Positions 7,832 to 12,850 are shown, numbered from the stretch's first letter. The stretch is DNA of 13,160 bases from Acholeplasmataceae bacterium (GCA_012840905.1 DUVT01000136.1:1-13160); one strand, 5' to 3'. The notes: generated by a model not told the origin, from the sequence alone. Translations and numbers: made by a program.

Positions 7832-8314
7832 ATGAGAAAGAAGTTAAAAATTATTGCTTTATCAGGAAATGCTATTGTTTTGCTTGTGTTAATTGTTTTG
7901 TCTTATATCTTTCTTTTGGGAGCTAAAGTAGAAGATGTAATTGTGGAGATCAATAATGGAGAAGCAGTTTTTATTGAAACAGATGGATTTTTAGTACCAG
8001 GTGAGTCATTAAGAAAAACTTTAATCATTAAAAATCCTACAAATACTCCAGTAAAATATCAAATATACATTGATAATATTATTGGCTTTATTGATGATGC
8101 ATTGATTATTAATTTGTTTTCAGGTGATAGGTTAGAAATACGAAGTCCAATGTTAGATCTAACATTTGATCAAGCCTATAGTCCGGAAAATGAATTAATG
8201 CCAGGTGAAGAACATAACTATTATATTGTGATTGAGGTATTAGATAAAGCAGGCAATGAATACATTGGAGAAGAATTAATCTTTGATATTGTAATAAATC
8301 TGATAAATCAGTAA
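7832..8314 (+). CDS. Membrane-anchored extracytoplasmic beta-rich protein, first gene of the sipW/tasA-like cluster
   Basis: This is a 160-residue protein of no firmly recognised family. ATG 7832 is chosen over the in-frame GTG 7820 because the G-rich ribosome-binding site GGTGGGGG (about 7819-7826) lies between them. A basic N-terminus (MRKKLK) and one hydrophobic segment (residues 7-30) suggest a signal anchor; no lipobox or SipW-class cleavage motif is present. The remaining 125 residues are rich in beta-prone strands. VPGESLRKTLIIKNPTNTPV (55-74) and LMPGEEHNYYIVIEV (122-136) recall the 'xPG...N' repeats of TasA/camelysin-type beta-sandwich proteins. It holds the position of tapA in Bacillus tapA-sipW-tasA, although the 243-bp gap to the peptidase gene may mean separate transcripts. 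A role as fibre anchor or accessory protein is inferred from context only. Confidence 0.6.
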   Translation: MRKKLKIIALSGNAIVLLVLIVLSYIFLLGAKVEDVIVEINNGEAVFIETDGFLVPGESLRKTLIIKNPTNTPVKYQIYIDNIIGFIDDALIINLFSGDRLEIRSPMLDLTFDQAYSPENELMPGEEHNYYIVIEVLDKAGNEYIGEELIFDIVINLINQ

Positions 8315-8404
8315 TAATTAGTTTAGTTTAGAATATTATGTTTTAGAAAAATAAAACTTAATTTGAAAATATATTTAATAAATATGTAATATTCAATTAT
8401 TTTT

Positions 8405-8460
8405 CCCATAACAATCCATTTTTCGCCAAAGACTTACTAATGGGATTTATAGAGATTGTT
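8405..8460 (+). repeat. Interleaved inverted repeats upstream of the SipW-type gene
   Basis: CCCAT (8405-8409) can pair with ATGGG (8440-8444), and AACAATC (8410-8416) with GATTGTT (8454-8460). The two helices cross, so as RNA they would form a pseudoknot; alternatively AATCCAT (8414-8420) could pair with ATGGGATT (8440-8447) with one bulge. The arms are short in AT-rich DNA and may be chance. They lie upstream of the candidate sipW promoter. Confidence 0.35.
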
Positions 8461-8468
8461 AAAAAATG

Positions 8469-8496
8469 TTAATAAAATTTTAATTATTCATATAAT
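8469..8496 (+). promoter_or_regulatory. Candidate promoter of the SipW-type gene
   Basis: TTAATA (8469-8474), a 16-base spacer and a perfect TATAAT (8491-8496) lie about 60 bases upstream of ATG 8558. The -35 is weak (four of six). If real, sipW and the tasA-like gene can be transcribed apart from the gene at 7832. Confidence 0.45.
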
Positions 8497-8557
8497 ATTT
8501 AATGTGTCTCATTAATAAGTCTATACATATAAAAAAATTGATACATAGGGGTAGCAT

Positions 8558-9235
8558 ATGAAAAATAAAAAAATGTTAAATATTATGAAATATACGATAA
8601 AAAGTTTACTTATTGGTGTAACAGTATTTTCATTAATAATAGTTATAATTTCCTTGAATACTGATAGAGTTCAAGAACGAAATCTCTTTGGTAATCGTTT
8701 CTTTGTTGTGTTATCTGATTCTATGGTACCAATATTTGAAACTGGCGATTTAATCATTGCCAAAGAAGTGGAGACTGATACGTTACAAGAAGGAGACATT
8801 ATTACTTTTCACTTTACAAATGGTGAGGTAGTAACACATAAAATCTATGATATAACGACAATTGATGACAAAAGAGCTTTTATAACAAAAGGTGATAATA
8901 ACGAAGAGATTGATGAACAATATATATTTGCTGATCAAGTTATAGGTAAATATAGTATGAAGATTCCTAAATTAGGTTTAATTATAGATTTTTTTAAATC
9001 TACAATTGGATTCATAATTTTTATTGCAATTCCATTATTTATCGTTATTGTATTAAATTTGATAAAAATAGTGAGACTTGTAAAAACAATGAGAAAAGAA
9101 AAATTAGCTGAAAGAATTGAATTGAATGAACAATTAGAAGCAGAACGTGAAAGATATAGACAAATGGAGCAAGAACTACAGTCCCTTAAGGCTAAAATTG
9201 AAAGTGGTAATAGCGGAGAATCCGTTGTTATATAG
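8558..9235 (+). CDS. sipW: SipW-type (ER-type) signal peptidase I
   Basis: This is a 225-residue membrane peptidase of the S26B type that removes special signal peptides from TasA/camelysin-like proteins. ATG 8558 follows AGGGG (8547-8551) by six bases. TM1 spans about residues 15-33. The catalytic Ser55 lies in VVLSDSMVPIFETGD, and His94 in EVVTHKI replaces the usual bacterial Lys. The conserved Asp113 is in TKGDNN. The Ser-His-Asp spacing is close to that of B. subtilis SipW (Ser47, His87, Asp106). A second TM (about 145-170) is followed by a charged, probably cytoplasmic tail (176-216) predicted to form a coiled coil. This makes it longer than the about 190-residue Bacillus protein. The downstream gene carries a matching signal peptide, so enzyme and substrate are neighbours. 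Confidence 0.9.
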   Translation: MKNKKMLNIMKYTIKSLLIGVTVFSLIIVIISLNTDRVQERNLFGNRFFVVLSDSMVPIFETGDLIIAKEVETDTLQEGDIITFHFTNGEVVTHKIYDITTIDDKRAFITKGDNNEEIDEQYIFADQVIGKYSMKIPKLGLIIDFFKSTIGFIIFIAIPLFIVIVLNLIKIVRLVKTMRKEKLAERIELNEQLEAERERYRQMEQELQSLKAKIESGNSGESVVI

Positions 9236-9237
9236 CC

Positions 9238-9295
9238 TAAAGGCAAAACTCGCCTTTACAAACGGGGTGGTAGAGGTGTGTAATACTAGACCCTG
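9238..9295 (+). promoter_or_regulatory. Structured intercistronic leader between the sipW and tasA-like genes
   Basis: Right after the sipW stop, TAAAGGC (9238-9244) pairs with GCCTTTA (9252-9258) around a 7-nt loop. A second arm pair, CGGGGT (9263-9268) with ACCCTG (9290-9295, one G-U), encloses GTAG/CTAG-like inner complementarity. The segment is markedly more GC-rich than the surrounding intergenic DNA. No T-tract follows either hairpin, so neither is an ordinary terminator. It may be an mRNA processing or stability element, or an uncharacterised leader motif; I recognise no known riboswitch core. Confidence 0.5.
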
Positions 9296-9330
9296 AAGTA
9301 AAAATTATAGAAAGGTTATGGTGAAATTCT

Positions 9331-9894
9331 ATGAAAAAAGCATTGCTTTCTGCAATCGCGATGTTAGTATTAGCTCTAACATTATTAGCTGGATCCACTT
9401 TTGCATGGTTTAGTGGAAATTTCAAAAACACAAACAGAATTAAGTTTGGAGAATTTAAAGTAGAACTTGAAATTAGAGATTTAGATAAAGAAGGTCAAGA
9501 ATGGTATACTTATAATAACTCTCTAATTGAACAATTGCGTCATGAAAGAGAAGCTATTCAACCTGGTACTGTATTCACTAAACAATTAAAAGTTAAGAAT
9601 ACTGGCAATATCGATGTTGCATTCACTTATAAACTAAGCAATTATGATTCTGAACTAGGCGAATTGAAATTCTATTATGGTGAAAGAAGATATTATGAAG
9701 GCGAGCATATTTATGTTGAAGCTGGTGCTGAAGAAGTAATTACATTCATATATAAAGTTAGTGAAGATCTTACTGATACATCTGTATACAACACAAAAGA
9801 TTGGCACTACATCTTTGACTTCGAATTAGATTACATCCAAGCAAAAGCTGTTAGCAATTTTATCAACGTAAATCCAAAACCATTATTTAACTAA
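9331..9894 (+). CDS. TasA/camelysin-like secreted surface protein with SipW-class signal peptide
   Basis: This is a 187-residue exported protein, probably a fibre or matrix subunit. The N-terminus is a textbook SipW-type signal: MKKALL, a hydrophobic core (5-20), then AGSTFAWFSGNF (20-31), with cleavage expected around Ala25-Trp26. The mature part starts with NTNRIKFGEFKVELEI (33-48) and has the family's beta-sandwich hallmark IQPGTVFTKQLKVKNTGNID (76-95). Further strands run to about residue 170, followed by a short Asn/Pro-rich tail. It is shorter than B. subtilis TasA (about 260 residues). GGTGA (9320-9324) is six bases before the ATG. No good promoter is seen in the 95-bp gap, so it is probably cotranscribed with sipW. 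Camelysin-like protease activity is not supported here; a structural role is likelier. Confidence 0.82.
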   Translation: MKKALLSAIAMLVLALTLLAGSTFAWFSGNFKNTNRIKFGEFKVELEIRDLDKEGQEWYTYNNSLIEQLRHEREAIQPGTVFTKQLKVKNTGNIDVAFTYKLSNYDSELGELKFYYGERRYYEGEHIYVEAGAEEVITFIYKVSEDLTDTSVYNTKDWHYIFDFELDYIQAKAVSNFINVNPKPLFN

Positions 9895-9905
9895 AGACTA
9901 AAAAG

Positions 9906-9939
9906 CTGCTAAAGAGTACAATAACTTTGGCAGTTTTTT
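9906..9939 (+). terminator. Intrinsic terminator of the sipW/tasA-like operon
   Basis: CTGCTAAAG (9906-9914) pairs with CTTTGGCAG (9925-9933, one G-U) around a 10-nt loop and runs into six Ts (9934-9939). Confidence 0.88.
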
Positions 9940-9952
9940 GTTTTAAAATTGG

Positions 9953-9964
9953 GACATATATGTC
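9953..9964 (+). promoter_or_regulatory. Perfect 12-bp palindrome, candidate operator
   Basis: GACATATATGTC is a perfect palindrome ending one base before the -35 of the next promoter. As I remember it, the box bound by the Rgg-family regulator ComR in streptococci has the core GACAnnnnTGTC and sits just upstream of a weak -35; this site fits both points. The two regulators at 10364 and 11322 are obvious candidate binders. Binding is inferred, not shown. Confidence 0.55.
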
Positions 9965-9965
9965 A

Positions 9966-9994
9966 TTGTTTGTAAAAAAATGGAATGTTATAAT
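9966..9994 (+). promoter_or_regulatory. Promoter of the small structured transcript
   Basis: TTGTTT (9966-9971, three of six) is spaced 17 bases from a perfect TATAAT (9989-9994), with an extended -10 TG at 9986-9987. The strong -10 with a weak -35 beside a palindrome suggests activator dependence. Initiation is expected at about 10000-10001, the start of a G7 run. Confidence 0.75.
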
Positions 9995-10108
9995 AAAACT
10001 GGGGGGGAAGAAAATTTATAAATGAGTTAAAAAAAATAATGTTAATGCTAGTTTAAATTTTTATATAATGTTCATACCGAAAAATTTAAACCAGGAAGGG
10101 ATACTAAT

Positions 10109-10201
10109 TGGGCTTCAAACTTAATTGCATTAATGTTATCCTCACTAGTCTCATTTATTATTTCACTTGGATAGTTAACCCCCCGTTAATGCTATCCTAA
10201 C
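10109..10201 (+). CDS. Candidate 30-aa hydrophobic peptide (TTG start), possible signal-peptide precursor
   Basis: A TTG codon at 10109 follows AGGAAGG (10094-10100) by eight bases and opens a 30-codon frame ending at TAA 10199-10201. The peptide starts MGFKLNCINVILTSL, continues with an aromatic stretch (IYYFTWIV) and ends NPPLMLS. It would be a short, hydrophobic, lightly basic product, broadly like precursors of peptides sensed by Rgg-type regulators. Weaknesses are the TTG start and the fact that its 3' third coincides with a strong hairpin, so the sequence may be constrained as RNA rather than protein. Alternatives in the same transcript are an 18-codon frame at 10068-10124 and a 13-residue frame at 10134-10175 (MLSSLVSFIISLG), neither with a clear ribosome-binding site. 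Confidence 0.25.
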
Positions 10202-10203
10202 CT

Positions 10204-10245
10204 AAAAGTCATCGTTTTTATAAGTGATGACTTTTACTTTTTTTA
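10204..10245 (+). terminator. Terminator of the small transcript
   Basis: TAAAAGTCATC (10204-10214) pairs perfectly with GATGACTTTTA (10227-10237) around a 12-nt loop. One C and seven Ts follow (10239-10245). Confidence 0.9.
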
Positions 10246-10275
10246 TTTATGAAATTGTTTTACAATATAAAACTT

Positions 10276-10303
10276 TTGACATAATTTACCATTATGATAG
10301 AAT
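10276..10303 (+). promoter_or_regulatory. Promoter of the Rgg-like regulator pair, with an inverted repeat in its spacer
   Basis: A consensus TTGACA (10276-10281), a 16-base spacer and TAGAAT (10298-10303) with an extended TG (10295-10296) form a strong SigA-type promoter. Inside the spacer, CATAAT (10280-10285) and ATTATG (10291-10296) form an inverted repeat with a 5-nt gap. A protein bound there would block the promoter, so autorepression is plausible. Confidence 0.78.
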
Positions 10304-10340
10304 ATCACGAGATGACTATAAATATCAAAGGAAGGAGTGA

Positions 10341-10355
10341 ATGGGTAAACCATAA
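10341..10355 (+). other. Possible four-codon leader ORF (MGKP) before the regulator
   Basis: The best Shine-Dalgarno sequence in this leader (AAAGGAAGGAG, 10327-10337) precedes ATG GGT AAA CCA TAA, not the regulator's ATG at 10364, which is 26 bases from it. The mini-frame stops eight bases before that ATG. The regulator might therefore be translated by reinitiation. It could also be chance, because the spacing from AGGAG to ATG 10341 is only three bases. Confidence 0.3.
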
Positions 10356-10363
10356 AGATAGAT

Positions 10364-11335
10364 ATGATTACTGATATAGAAATAATGAAATATTTTGAAA
10401 TGTTAAGAACAGAAAGAAAGATCAACATTCAAGATATAATAGAGGGAATTGTTTCAAGAAGAAATTATTCTAGATATGTGTCGGGGGAAATTGCAATAAA
10501 TATAGAAACACTATCTAAATTACTTGCAAAGATTGAAGTTCCTTTATCTGAATTTTCTTTTTACATAAATAACCGTATAACAATGGAAAATTTAGAAGAG
10601 CAATATTTTCACGCATTAATAAGAAATGAACAATATACTAAAGCATATAATAAATATTATTCTAAGATTAAAAATAAAGAGTTAAAAACTATTTACGCAA
10701 AAAGAACAATTCCTCTTGGTATAGTCTTGATGAAATATAAATTAGGTATGCTTAATAAAGATGAAGTCATTTTAGAAATGAAAAAAATTATGCATCTCGA
10801 TGAAATTTTAAGAAGAAAAATTGTTCATGATGATGACATCGAATCTTTATATTTATATATTAGAATTTGTAGCGAAAAAGAAAAAGAAAAAATAGCTGCA
10901 TATTTATTAAAAATAATACTTGATAAAGAATATAAAATAGCAGCTTGTAATTATGAAATTTGCGTTACACTAGCATATTTAACCCTGCTAACCATTATGG
11001 TCAATCATAGTGAAAAGTCCAAATATGAGCGAAATTTGATTGAAAAAGTAATGAATTTAGCCTTGGAGTTTAATTCAAGAGCTAAAGCAGTTAATAATGA
11101 TGTTTTGCTATTTGAAATTTTATATAAATATATAAAGCGTTATGAGATTGAAAATAAGTATACTGTTTTTTATTATATTGCATCTATCCTTGCTACTGAA
11201 GATCCGGATTTTTTAGATGGTAAGACTTTTGAAATTACAAAAGAAGATATTGAATTATATTATGAATGTTTGAGTGATGAGGAATTTATGAGTTCTGCAA
11301 TGTATGAAAGGATTATTGACTATGATAACTTATAA
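10364..11335 (+). CDS. Rgg/MutR-like (RRNPP-type) transcriptional regulator 1
   Basis: This is a 323-residue cytoplasmic regulator. Residues 8-67 form an XRE-like helix-turn-helix in the Rgg style: YFEMLRTERKINIQDIIEGI, then SRRNYSRYVSGE (31-42), then TLSKLLAKIEVPLSEFSFYI (49-68). The remaining 250 residues are helical, with many aromatic and charged positions, consistent with the TPR-like peptide-sensing domain of RRNPP regulators. The start at ATG 10364 is supported by alignment with its neighbour (both begin MIT and continue to xYFxxLxxLR-like helices), but it lacks a close ribosome-binding site. It overlaps the next gene by 14 bases. It follows the structured small transcript and the fibre module, which are candidate targets. 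The peptide ligand and DNA site are unknown. Confidence 0.78.
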   Translation: MITDIEIMKYFEMLRTERKINIQDIIEGIVSRRNYSRYVSGEIAINIETLSKLLAKIEVPLSEFSFYINNRITMENLEEQYFHALIRNEQYTKAYNKYYSKIKNKELKTIYAKRTIPLGIVLMKYKLGMLNKDEVILEMKKIMHLDEILRRKIVHDDDIESLYLYIRICSEKEKEKIAAYLLKIILDKEYKIAACNYEICVTLAYLTLLTIMVNHSEKSKYERNLIEKVMNLALEFNSRAKAVNNDVLLFEILYKYIKRYEIENKYTVFYYIASILATEDPDFLDGKTFEITKEDIELYYECLSDEEFMSSAMYERIIDYDNL

Positions 11336-12254
11336 AGAGTATTTTCAAATACTAGATGAACTTAGAATTTCAAATAATATGAGTGTAAGTGAGCTGTGTG
11401 AAGGTGTTATGTCTGAGAGAACTTATTTTAGAAATTTACACTCAAATGAAAAAATAAAATTTTCTAACTTTATTAAGTTATTACAAAAGTTAGAAATTGG
11501 TATTGCTCATTTTGTTATTTATGCAATTCATCTAAGAGGAGAAGATACTGGAGTAATAAAATTTGTCTCACGAGTACAAACAAAAAGCTTTTTTGATATT
11601 AAACCAATTTATGAAAAAGTATTAAAGTTTAATACTGATAACAAATTATTCGCTTTAGTAGTAAAAGCATTTATAAAGAAGTATGAATATTTAATAGAAA
11701 AAATAAATAAAGATGAATATAAAAATGAGTTAGAGTTGATGATAAATCAATTAGATAATGATAGTCCTATTAATATATTTGAAATTACAATTTATAGTAT
11801 GTATATAGAATTAGAAAACAAGTTAGAAGTTAATCAAATTAAAGAAATAATTAATACATTAATCAATATGGATTTAAGTTTGGGTTATTTTTATCATTTA
11901 TGCTCACTTGATAATTTAATATTCAGTTTGCTTGATAAAAACATAATAGAAGATGAGTTAATGAGATCTTTAATTGAGAAATTTCAAATGGCAGTTAGGT
12001 TTATTTCCCATAAATCATTTTATCTAAAGAACTATTTATACACTGCTTACCTAAATTATTTAGATAAAAATGAATCTGAAATGAGAAAGAACTTATTACT
12101 ATTTGCAACAAATCATGCAATCGTAAATGGTAAAGATGTATATGAGTTAGGTAAGAAGAAAATGAAATCTTTATTTAATCTAGATTTTGATGAATTTCTT
12201 AAAAAGGAATCAAACAAAGCATTTAACTTAGCAAAATTCAAAATAATTAATTAA
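11322..12254 (+). CDS. Rgg/MutR-like (RRNPP-type) transcriptional regulator 2, paralogue of the preceding gene
   Basis: This is a 310-residue protein with the same plan as its neighbour. A divergent HTH spans residues 5-68 (EYFQILDELRISNNMSVSEL, then GVMSERTYFRNLHSNEK at 28-44, then FIKLLQKLEIGIAHFVIYAI at 50-69), followed by about 240 residues of helical repeats. ATG 11322 is chosen over 11304: AAAGG (11307-11311) lies ten bases upstream, and the protein then begins MITYKEYF, matching regulator 1. The 14-base overlap with gene 1 suggests coupled translation. In the recognition region, SRRNYSRYVSGE of gene 1 becomes SERTYFRNLHSNE, losing the usual SR..SGE pattern, so its DNA specificity probably differs or is reduced. 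A terminator closes the pair. Its role is inferred from the family only. Confidence 0.72.
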   Translation: MITYKEYFQILDELRISNNMSVSELCEGVMSERTYFRNLHSNEKIKFSNFIKLLQKLEIGIAHFVIYAIHLRGEDTGVIKFVSRVQTKSFFDIKPIYEKVLKFNTDNKLFALVVKAFIKKYEYLIEKINKDEYKNELELMINQLDNDSPINIFEITIYSMYIELENKLEVNQIKEIINTLINMDLSLGYFYHLCSLDNLIFSLLDKNIIEDELMRSLIEKFQMAVRFISHKSFYLKNYLYTAYLNYLDKNESEMRKNLLLFATNHAIVNGKDVYELGKKKMKSLFNLDFDEFLKKESNKAFNLAKFKIIN

Positions 12255-12262
12255 CAAATTTT

Positions 12263-12293
12263 ACATCCTTCGAACGGGATGTTTTTATTTTTT
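12263..12293 (+). terminator. Terminator of the regulator operon
   Basis: ACATCC (12263-12268) pairs with GGATGT (12277-12282), extended by one T-G pair, with TTCG in the loop. The T-tract interrupted by one A runs to 12293. Confidence 0.85.
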
Positions 12294-12341
12294 AACTAGG
12301 GGGTATGGAAATATTGTAAAAGTTAGGGGTGAAATTTTTTC

Positions 12342-12370
12342 TTGATAAATATTACATTTCGTGGTATAAT
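12342..12370 (+). promoter_or_regulatory. Strong promoter of the 100-aa protein gene
   Basis: TTGATA (12342-12347), exactly 17 bases, then a perfect TATAAT (12365-12370) with an extended TG (12362-12363). It is among the closest to consensus in the window. Confidence 0.88.
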
Positions 12371-12379
12371 ATATGTATA

Positions 12380-12447
12380 AGTGAATATAATGTAATAATG
12401 CTTATATTCATTGATAAGTTAATTCTCAATTGGGAATTAGAATTGAG
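12380..12447 (+). promoter_or_regulatory. Two-hairpin 5' leader of the 100-aa protein gene
   Basis: From the predicted start near 12377, TGAATATAA (12382-12390) pairs with TTATATTCA (12402-12410), extendable by two pairs, forming a hairpin at the very 5' end. CTCAATT (12425-12431) pairs with AATTGAG (12441-12447). The second hairpin takes in the first three bases of the GAGGTG ribosome-binding site (12445-12450), so it could dampen translation. Confidence 0.5.
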
Positions 12448-12455
12448 GTGTTATT

Positions 12456-12758
12456 ATGCAAACTGCATTTCCTGCGCTTAGTAGTTTGGTATCACCAGAA
12501 GAGTTAAAGAACATAATTGAAACATCTTTTAAGTCTGGTGACAAGATTCATGTGTCAAAAAAGACGAGAAAGAAACTTCATTCTGTTCCAGCAGTATTTA
12601 AGGGCTTATATAATAGATTCGTAAGAATTGAAGCTCCTTTAAATGAAGTTTACAACACAATTTACACAATTTCTATTTCTGATTTATATACCGGAAATAC
12701 TGTAATTCATGAATTAGTAGATTTAATAATGGAAGAAAAAAATAATATAGAAGAATAA
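12456..12758 (+). CDS. Small soluble protein of unknown function (100 aa)
   Basis: I do not recognise a family. ATG 12456 follows GAGGTG (12445-12450) by five bases. The protein has no signal peptide or membrane segment. A helix-prone N-terminal part (SPEELKNIIETSFKSGDK, about 13-30) leads into a basic patch (HVSKKTRKKLHSV, 32-44). A mixed region rich in Tyr and Thr follows (LYNRFVRI, NTIYTISISDLYTGNTV), then an acidic C-terminus (LVDLIMEEKNNIEE). The basic patch could bind nucleic acid, but nothing specific supports this. It is a single-gene unit with a strong promoter, a hairpin-rich leader and its own terminator, which suggests abundant, possibly regulated expression. Start, stop and ribosome-binding site make it a credible gene. 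Confidence 0.8.
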   Translation: MQTAFPALSSLVSPEELKNIIETSFKSGDKIHVSKKTRKKLHSVPAVFKGLYNRFVRIEAPLNEVYNTIYTISISDLYTGNTVIHELVDLIMEEKNNIEE

Positions 12759-12766
12759 ATTGGAGG

Positions 12767-12795
12767 AAAATTGCATTTTTAAAATGCAATTTTTT
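12767..12795 (+). terminator. Terminator of the 100-aa protein gene
   Basis: AAAATTGCATTT (12767-12778) pairs with AAATGCAATTTT (12782-12793) around a 3-nt loop, and Ts run on to 12795. Confidence 0.85.
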
Positions 12796-12822
12796 CTTTT
12801 TGTTTTATGAAAATCTAATTTA

Positions 12823-12831
12823 TGATATAAT
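12823..12831 (+). promoter_or_regulatory. Extended -10 promoter of the final gene
   Basis: TGATATAAT at 12823-12831 combines an extended TG with a perfect -10. The -35 region (around 12800-12808) is only T-rich. The predicted leader is about 13 nt. Confidence 0.6.
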
Positions 12832-12850
12832 TTAAAAAAAGGAGAGAACT

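Larger units (their letters stand above)
10000..10245 (+). ncRNA. Candidate structured small RNA, or short-peptide transcript, of about 245 nt
   Basis: This fills the largest gene-free stretch in the window (9895-10363). It has its own promoter and terminator and no conventional ORF. Its predicted 5' end is a run of seven Gs. Arms 10048-10062 and 10081-10095 form a 15-bp inverted repeat with one mismatch and an 18-nt loop. Two related hairpins follow. The first has GGATA (10100-10104) opposite TATCC (10138-10142). The second pairs GGATAG (10170-10175) with CTATCC (10193-10198) and TTAAC with GTTAA, leaving a CCCCC loop. The 10-mer GTTAATGCTA occurs at 10041 and 10186, with a variant at 10131. 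The 5' G7 could pair with the C6 run at 10180-10185, an unusual pair of runs in such AT-rich DNA. No known RNA family is recognised. Confidence 0.6.

Noticed and set aside
8340..8357. GTTTTA/TAAAAC hairpin after the gene at 7832, as a terminator
   Set aside because: The stem is almost all A-T with no clean T-tract, so it is not convincing in this AT-rich DNA.
8935..9246. 103-aa minus-strand ORF opposite sipW
   Set aside because: It is antisense to a well-supported catalytic gene, with no promoter or ribosome-binding site; composition is explained by the sense strand.
9236..9330. Known riboswitch (c-di-GMP, TPP, purine) before the tasA-like gene
   Set aside because: The hairpins lack the conserved core bases of these classes as I know them; left as an unassigned structured spacer.
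12329..12481. 51-codon frame from GTG 12329 with an AGGGG-like site
   Set aside because: It spans a near-consensus promoter and the leader of the next gene and has no protein-like features; probably chance.
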